DNA from: a bacterium
Lineage (GTDB): Bacteria > AUK180
DNA length: 36,683 nt
Reading direction: 5' to 3'
Assembly (NCBI GenBank): GCA_030622125.1
Contig: JAUXGM010000002.1
Coordinates: forward strand, 1-36,683
In this document: positions 32,946 through 36,683 of the stretch, one piece after another
Position numbering within the stretch: position 1 is the first letter of the stretch
Layout: each line of letters starts with the position of its first letter
Program-made: the position numbers and the translations under genes
The notes under the pieces: model-generated
What the model saw: the letters and a program-made list of their open reading frames with translations, nothing else
What the model was told of the DNA's origin: nothing
Database searches by the model: none

Positions 32946-34389
32946 TATCAGAGTAAGATTTGCCCCAAGCCCGACAGGTTATCTTCATATCGGCGGTGCA
33001 AGGACCGCTTTGTTTAATTATTTGTTTGCCCGACATACCGGTGGGAAATATATATTAAGGATAGAGGACACGGATAAAAAGAGATCTACCAAAGAATCGG
33101 TAAACAATTTGATAAGCAGCTTAAAATGGCTGGGACTTGATTGGGACGAAGGTCCCGGTATTGATGGTCCCTTTGCACCATATTTTCAAACGGAAAGATT
33201 TGGTATATACAATGAGTATATTGAGAAGCTCTTAATGAATGGATCGGCATATAAGTGTTTTTGTACGGAAGATGAATTAAAAACAGAGAGGGATCGGCAA
33301 CTCAAAGCTCACTTGCCTGTAAAATATTCAGGGAAATGCAAGAATTTGACAAAAGAAGAGATTGGAAAATATGAAGATGAAGGTAGATCCTTTGTGATTA
33401 GATTTAAGGTACCGGAAAATAGAAAGATCAAATTTTGCGATATAGTACACAAAGAGACGGAATTTAATTCAAATATATTGAGTGATTTTGTTATAAAAAG
33501 AGCAGACGGTTATCCTACTTACAATTTTACCGTCGTTATAGATGATGCGAAGATGCGGATCACCCATGTTCTGAGAGGAGATGATCATCTTTCAAATACA
33601 CCGAAACAGATACTACTTTATGAAGCATTGGATTTTCCAATTCCGCAATTCGGCCATCTTTCTATGATACTTGGTAAGGATGGTTCGCGATTGTCAAAAA
33701 GACATGGTGCCACATCGGTAGAAGAATTTCAAAAGCAAGGATACCTTTCCGAAGCACTTATTAATTTCCTTGCCTTACTTGGTTGGTCCCCGCCTGAAAA
33801 GAATGGAAAAACCCGGGAATTTATGACAAAAGAAGAACTTATCAGGTATTTTGATATTAATAGTGTCTCAAAAACTTCCGCAATAATGAATATAGAAAAA
33901 TTAAAATGGATGAATGGATGCTATATTAGAAATTTAGATACTCAAAAAATGATGGAATATTTTCCGAACCTAAAAAGTGATCCCTTTTTTCAAGGGGATG
34001 AAAAAAGGGCAATTAATTATATCAAGGCATCAAGGAGTTATTACGATACATTGAACGATGCCGTTGTTTATTTGGATAACTTTAAGAAATGGTCATTAAA
34101 TACGGATATATTAAAAGATTTCAAAAATCCGGAATATATAGAACTTATTTCAAATCTTGTCGATATGTTAAAAAAAACATCGGTCATTAACCCCGATATG
34201 GTCGGAAATATATTTAAAGAAGTTTCGCAGAAAACAGGTTTAAAGGGCAAAAATCTTTATCATCCTATAAGATTTATCCTATCGGGAAAAATAGAAGGTC
34301 CGGAACTTCAGCATTTTTTCACGGTAGTTCCCAAAGAAGAAATTATATTAAGATTAAAAAAGGGTCTTGAATTTTTAAGGAAGAAATGA
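32938..34389 (+). CDS. gltX: Glutamyl-tRNA synthetase
   Basis: A 483-residue class I aminoacyl-tRNA synthetase that charges tRNA with glutamate. The HIGH-type motif lies in APSPTGYLHIGGARTA, and the KMSKS-type motif is SRLSKR at 250-255 with Lys254 catalytic. Zinc-site cysteines are present: Cys107 and Cys109 in KCFCTED, with Tyr and Cys in YSGKCKNL. The length is normal. It overlaps the epimerase by 8 bases and RlmB by ATGA. Typical GltX phrases (FVIKRADGYPTYNF, AMRITHVLRGDDHLSNTPKQ) leave no doubt. It is unusual to be embedded in a sugar-nucleotide operon. Confidence 0.98.
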   Translation: MSDIRVRFAPSPTGYLHIGGARTALFNYLFARHTGGKYILRIEDTDKKRSTKESVNNLISSLKWLGLDWDEGPGIDGPFAPYFQTERFGIYNEYIEKLLMNGSAYKCFCTEDELKTERDRQLKAHLPVKYSGKCKNLTKEEIGKYEDEGRSFVIRFKVPENRKIKFCDIVHKETEFNSNILSDFVIKRADGYPTYNFTVVIDDAKMRITHVLRGDDHLSNTPKQILLYEALDFPIPQFGHLSMILGKDGSRLSKRHGATSVEEFQKQGYLSEALINFLALLGWSPPEKNGKTREFMTKEELIRYFDINSVSKTSAIMNIEKLKWMNGCYIRNLDTQKMMEYFPNLKSDPFFQGDEKRAINYIKASRSYYDTLNDAVVYLDNFKKWSLNTDILKDFKNPEYIELISNLVDMLKKTSVINPDMVGNIFKEVSQKTGLKGKNLYHPIRFILSGKIEGPELQHFFTVVPKEEIILRLKKGLEFLRKK

Positions 34390-35123
34390 TGCAAAAGGTT
34401 ATAGGAAGAAACGCAGTTTTGGAATCATTAAGAAGTAATGAAAGAGAGTTCATACGATTGTATATAAGAGAACATACATTTGGTGAGAAAGTACAGGAAA
34501 TAATGGATATGGCGGCATCAAAGAATGTTCCGACTGAATTCGTTTCACAAAAACGATTTGATTCTCATTATAATCCGAGATCGCAAGGTGTTGTTTTAGT
34601 CGTTGGAAAGCGAGTATTTTTTCCCGTATTGGAGATGATAAAAAATGCACGATCCAATCATGAACCCCCATTTATCTTACTTTTAGATAGAATTCAAGAT
34701 GTTCATAATCTTGGATCTATTATAAGAACTGCTGCTGCTATGGGTGTTCACGGAATAGTTATTCCAAGGCACAATTCCGCTCAGATCACATCAGATGTGG
34801 AAAGAATATCGGAAGGAATGATTAACAGATTGATGATATGTGAATCCTCAAACCTGAAAAATGAGATCAAGGTATTAAAAGAAAAGGATGTTGAAATTGT
34901 CGGGCTGAAGATGGATGGGAAAGAGGATCTAAGGGATTTTTCTATCGATGAAAACGGGATTGCCTTGATACTTGGCAATGAAGCGGAAGGAATAAGGCAT
35001 GGGCTTTTAAATGAATGTGATACAACTCTTAAAATTCCTATGTCGGAAGGCGTTGAATCGCTAAATGTTGCGGTTTCATTCGGCATAGCGGTATTTAAGA
35101 TAAAATTTTTAAATAGGGGGTAA
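34386..35123 (+). CDS. rlmB: RlmB/TrmH-family (SpoU) rRNA/tRNA 2'-O-methyltransferase
   Basis: A 245-residue SPOUT methyltransferase. RlmB methylates the 2'-OH of G2251 in the peptidyl-transferase region of 23S rRNA. Motif 1 is LLDRIQDVHNLGSIIRTAAAMGV (Asn and Arg), motif 2 is LILGNEAEGI, and motif 3 is IPMSEGVESLNVAVSFGIAV, forming the trefoil knot that binds S-adenosylmethionine. The N-terminal substrate-binding domain (VIGRNAVLESL) is typical of RlmB rather than the shorter TrmH. Two adjacent ATGs (34386 and 34389) are available. Overlaps gltX by ATGA and is 3 bases before the histidine kinase gene. RlmB is the best guess; other TrmH members with this N-domain are possible. Confidence 0.9.
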   Translation: MMQKVIGRNAVLESLRSNEREFIRLYIREHTFGEKVQEIMDMAASKNVPTEFVSQKRFDSHYNPRSQGVVLVVGKRVFFPVLEMIKNARSNHEPPFILLLDRIQDVHNLGSIIRTAAAMGVHGIVIPRHNSAQITSDVERISEGMINRLMICESSNLKNEIKVLKEKDVEIVGLKMDGKEDLRDFSIDENGIALILGNEAEGIRHGLLNECDTTLKIPMSEGVESLNVAVSFGIAVFKIKFLNRG

Positions 35124-35126
35124 AAA

Positions 35127-36458
35127 ATGTTTGGAATGACTTCACCATCTAAAATAAATGATGAGATAATTATTAAAGCTGTGGATGACTATAATTTTGT
35201 TATAATGCAATTTATCATTCCTCTGATCGCCGGTATTGGATTTATTCTAAGTATTTTGGATATTTTCTTTTATAAGTTTATGAATTTTCCCGATATGTTT
35301 ATAATTGTCTCACATTGGTTTCTTTTTTTACCATTTATTATTATGACCTTTTTAGTACAAAAGAGAAAACATACATATCTTTTTACATTTCTTTCGCTCT
35401 TTTTTGCGATGTTTGCAGTATTTACAGCACTTATATATGATCTTGCCGCATTCGGTCATATTGTGGTATATGCTTATGGAAGTATGGCTCTTTTTATGAT
35501 ATATGTTTATCGTCCGAGAGATCTTATAAAATTGATATTGTTTTTTACCGTGATTTTTGCTATTATATTATCTGTATTTTGCAAGAGGGATGTTCCCGGA
35601 TTATTGCGGTCGGATATAATCAATGCAGTATTTATTTTTATTCTTTCGTTGATGCTTTCAATGGGAAAATTTCATCATTTGATGAGTAATATTATCAGTA
35701 ATGAAACAATTGAGAAAAAAAATAAGGAAATTGAAATAAAAAATAAGATGCTCAATGAAACTCTTTCCAAGGTAAAAAACATAGATAGAGAAAAGGATAC
35801 ATTTATAGCAAATATTTCACATGAGTTAAAAACACCTATAGCGGTTATCAGCGGGTATATATCAATATTTAAAAGGAAAAATATTTTTAAAGGAGAAGAC
35901 AAAACACGGTTTGAATCAATGGATAGGAATGTTAAACGCCTTTTGAACACAGTGAATGAACTATTGGATATTGTCGGGCTTGAAAGTGGTGAAAAACCGT
36001 TTGAGATGAAAAATATAAGCATAAAAACATTTTTTAAAGAAATCGCCGATGATTATAAGGAATTAATGGAAGAAAAGGGAATTAATTTTTCAACTGAGAT
36101 AAAAAAGGCATCAACAATTATTGGAGATAAGAAGGAATTAAGGGTAGCACTCGATAATATTATTACGAATGCTTATAAATTTACTTCAAAGAGCGGAAAG
36201 ATAAATATTACAGCGGAACAAATTAATGATAAAGTTAAAATAAGTATTAGTGATTCAGGTACCGGAATTTCTTCGGAATCAATAAGCCATGTTTTCGAAA
36301 AATTTTATCAATCATCAAGCGGTACAAAGAGAAAATTCGGGGGAATTGGTTTGGGATTAACCATTGCAAAAGGAATAATTGAGAAACATAATAGTAAATT
36401 GGAACTGGTGAGTGAGGAAGGCAAAGGCACCACTTTTTATTTTACAATAGGAAGTTAA
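35127..36458 (+). CDS. Membrane sensor histidine kinase
   Basis: A 443-residue sensor kinase. Roughly six hydrophobic helices (about 28-190) form a polytopic sensor without a periplasmic domain, followed by a coiled linker and a HisKA domain whose phospho-acceptor is His232 (ANISHELKTPIAVISGY). The ATP-binding domain shows an N-box (LDNIITNAYKFT), G1 (SDSGTGIS), an F-box (FEKFYQSS) and G2 (FGGIGLGLTIAKG). All catalytic boxes are intact. AGGGGG (35115-35120) supports the start. No response regulator is adjacent, so it is an orphan kinase, perhaps cotranscribed with the surface-sugar operon. The signal it senses is unknown. Confidence 0.95.
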   Translation: MFGMTSPSKINDEIIIKAVDDYNFVIMQFIIPLIAGIGFILSILDIFFYKFMNFPDMFIIVSHWFLFLPFIIMTFLVQKRKHTYLFTFLSLFFAMFAVFTALIYDLAAFGHIVVYAYGSMALFMIYVYRPRDLIKLILFFTVIFAIILSVFCKRDVPGLLRSDIINAVFIFILSLMLSMGKFHHLMSNIISNETIEKKNKEIEIKNKMLNETLSKVKNIDREKDTFIANISHELKTPIAVISGYISIFKRKNIFKGEDKTRFESMDRNVKRLLNTVNELLDIVGLESGEKPFEMKNISIKTFFKEIADDYKELMEEKGINFSTEIKKASTIIGDKKELRVALDNIITNAYKFTSKSGKINITAEQINDKVKISISDSGTGISSESISHVFEKFYQSSSGTKRKFGGIGLGLTIAKGIIEKHNSKLELVSEEGKGTTFYFTIGS

Positions 36459-36475
36459 TAGGAAAAGAAGAAAAA

Positions 36476-36502
36476 TGTAGGGGTCGTTCGTGAACGACCC
36501 AT
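36476..36502. repeat. REP-like hairpin with TGTAGGGG flank
   Basis: GGGTCGTTC (36481-36489) pairs perfectly with GAACGACCC (36492-36500). The surrounding TGTAGGGG...CCCAT matches the hairpin at 9812-9840 in reverse orientation, while the inner stem differs yet stays paired. It sits 17 bases after the histidine kinase stop; no T-run follows, so a terminator role is unsupported. Confidence 0.75.
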
Positions 36503-36506
36503 TTAA

Positions 36507-36534
36507 AGTTTGGAGTTTGGGGTTTGAGGTTAAT
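36507..36534. repeat. Heptamer tandem array, unit AGTTTGG
   Basis: Units AGTTTGG, AGTTTGG, GGTTTGA, GGTTAAT. It lies between the hairpin and the inverted shared element. Confidence 0.8.
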
Positions 36535-36541
36535 AAGAAAA

Positions 36542-36584
36542 ACAATATTAAATTCCGTACCCCCACAAAAGAGGGACATTACCG
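36542..36584 (-). repeat. Dispersed element, inverted copy of 9758-9800
   Basis: On the minus strand it reads TGTCCCTCTTTT, TACGGAATTT, AATATTGTT in the same order as 9758-9800. Together with the hairpin at 36476-36502 it keeps the relative order and orientation of the pair at 9758-9840. Confidence 0.75.
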
Positions 36585-36586
36585 AA

Positions 36587-36621
36587 TACAATTGATAATG
36601 GACAATGGACAATTGACAATG
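36587..36621. repeat. Heptamer tandem array, unit GACAATG
   Basis: Units TACAATT, GATAATG, GACAATG, GACAATT, GACAATG. Non-coding. Confidence 0.85.
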
Positions 36622-36642
36622 AAAAAAAAGACAAATACAAAC

Positions 36643-36682
36643 TCCGAAAACAGGCGGGACGTACCTCGGATGTTCAGGTGCG
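36643..36682 (+). repeat. Dispersed element shared with 10049-10088
   Basis: Ungapped match of 33 of 40 bases by hand to 10049-10088, in the same orientation. It ends one base before the window edge and may continue. Confidence 0.8.
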
Positions 36683-36683
36683 T

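Larger units (their letters stand above)
36459..36683. repeat. Second intergenic repeat cluster
   Basis: The last 225 bases hold no credible gene. In order they contain a REP-like hairpin (36476-36502), a heptamer array (36507-36534), an inverted copy of the 9758-9800 element (36542-36584), a second heptamer array (36587-36621) and a partial copy of the 10049-10088 element (36643-36682) cut by the window end. Confidence 0.8.

Noticed and set aside
36476-36502. Rho-independent terminator after the histidine kinase
   Set aside because: The hairpin is strong but no T-run follows, and it matches a dispersed repeat found elsewhere between genes.

Overview
The window looks like chromosomal DNA from an AT-rich (about one-third GC by eye, not computed), Gram-negative-type bacterium. 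Evidence for a diderm envelope is apolipoprotein N-acyltransferase, several lipobox lipoproteins, and a 1766-residue outer-membrane protein resembling SprA/Sov, the translocon of the type IX secretion system (T9SS). The SprA-like protein, the DUF2723 and GT-C membrane proteins and the FG-GAP/TPR proteins suggest an uncultured lineage in or near the FCB superphylum (Cloacimonadota, WOR-3 or Delongbacteria-like). The sequence alone does not fix the phylum. There is no rRNA, tRNA, CRISPR array, phage or transposase gene.

Layout. (1) 42-8683, plus strand: one tight run of a PpiC-type foldase lipoprotein, a DUF523 protein, a membrane-spanning FG-GAP/TPR protein, truA, a membrane coiled-coil protein with a chemoreceptor-like hairpin tip, an orphan sugar-type solute-binding protein, and lnt. 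(2) 8628-9446, minus: a folD-like gene that has lost active-site residues. (3) 9447-10223: the only long non-coding stretch, packed with dispersed repeats, hairpins and 7-bp tandem arrays. (4) 10224-13607: two convergent GT-C-like membrane proteins (DUF2723 with TPR; GT39-like). (5) 20285-13707, minus: a seven-junction operon with overlapping ends: phosphoesterase-like lipoprotein, FHA protein, class III nucleotide cyclase and three large GT-C-like membrane proteins. (6) 20306-26897, plus: the SprA-like giant, a nitroreductase and a DUF4213/DUF364 protein, starting from a promoter interleaved with that of region 5. (7) 28342-26894, minus: a HEAT-like exported protein and a small lipoprotein. 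(8) 28451-36458, plus: a single-pass membrane protein with repeat-derived coding sequence, a WlbA/WbpB-type sugar oxidoreductase, a DegT-type aminotransferase, an HldD-like epimerase, gltX, an RlmB-type methyltransferase and a histidine kinase. (9) 36459-36683: a second repeat cluster that mirrors region 3.

How it may work together: the SprA-like protein, five glycosyltransferase-like membrane proteins, a WbpB/WbpE-type amino-sugar pair, Lnt and a PpiC foldase all concern export or decoration of the cell surface. The FHA-cyclase pair could add regulatory input. In Porphyromonas, T9SS cargo is joined to a Wbp-pathway sugar, so the co-location here is a reasonable hypothesis for a secretion-plus-glycosylation locus, but it is only an inference.

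Two genome-wide habits stand out. Operon-first genes have consensus-like promoters (TTGAAN, 17 bp, TATAAT) placed so close that several mRNAs would be leaderless or nearly so, whereas internal genes use Shine-Dalgarno sites or ATGA overlaps. Second, 7-bp tandem repeats found between genes also occur inside one coding sequence.
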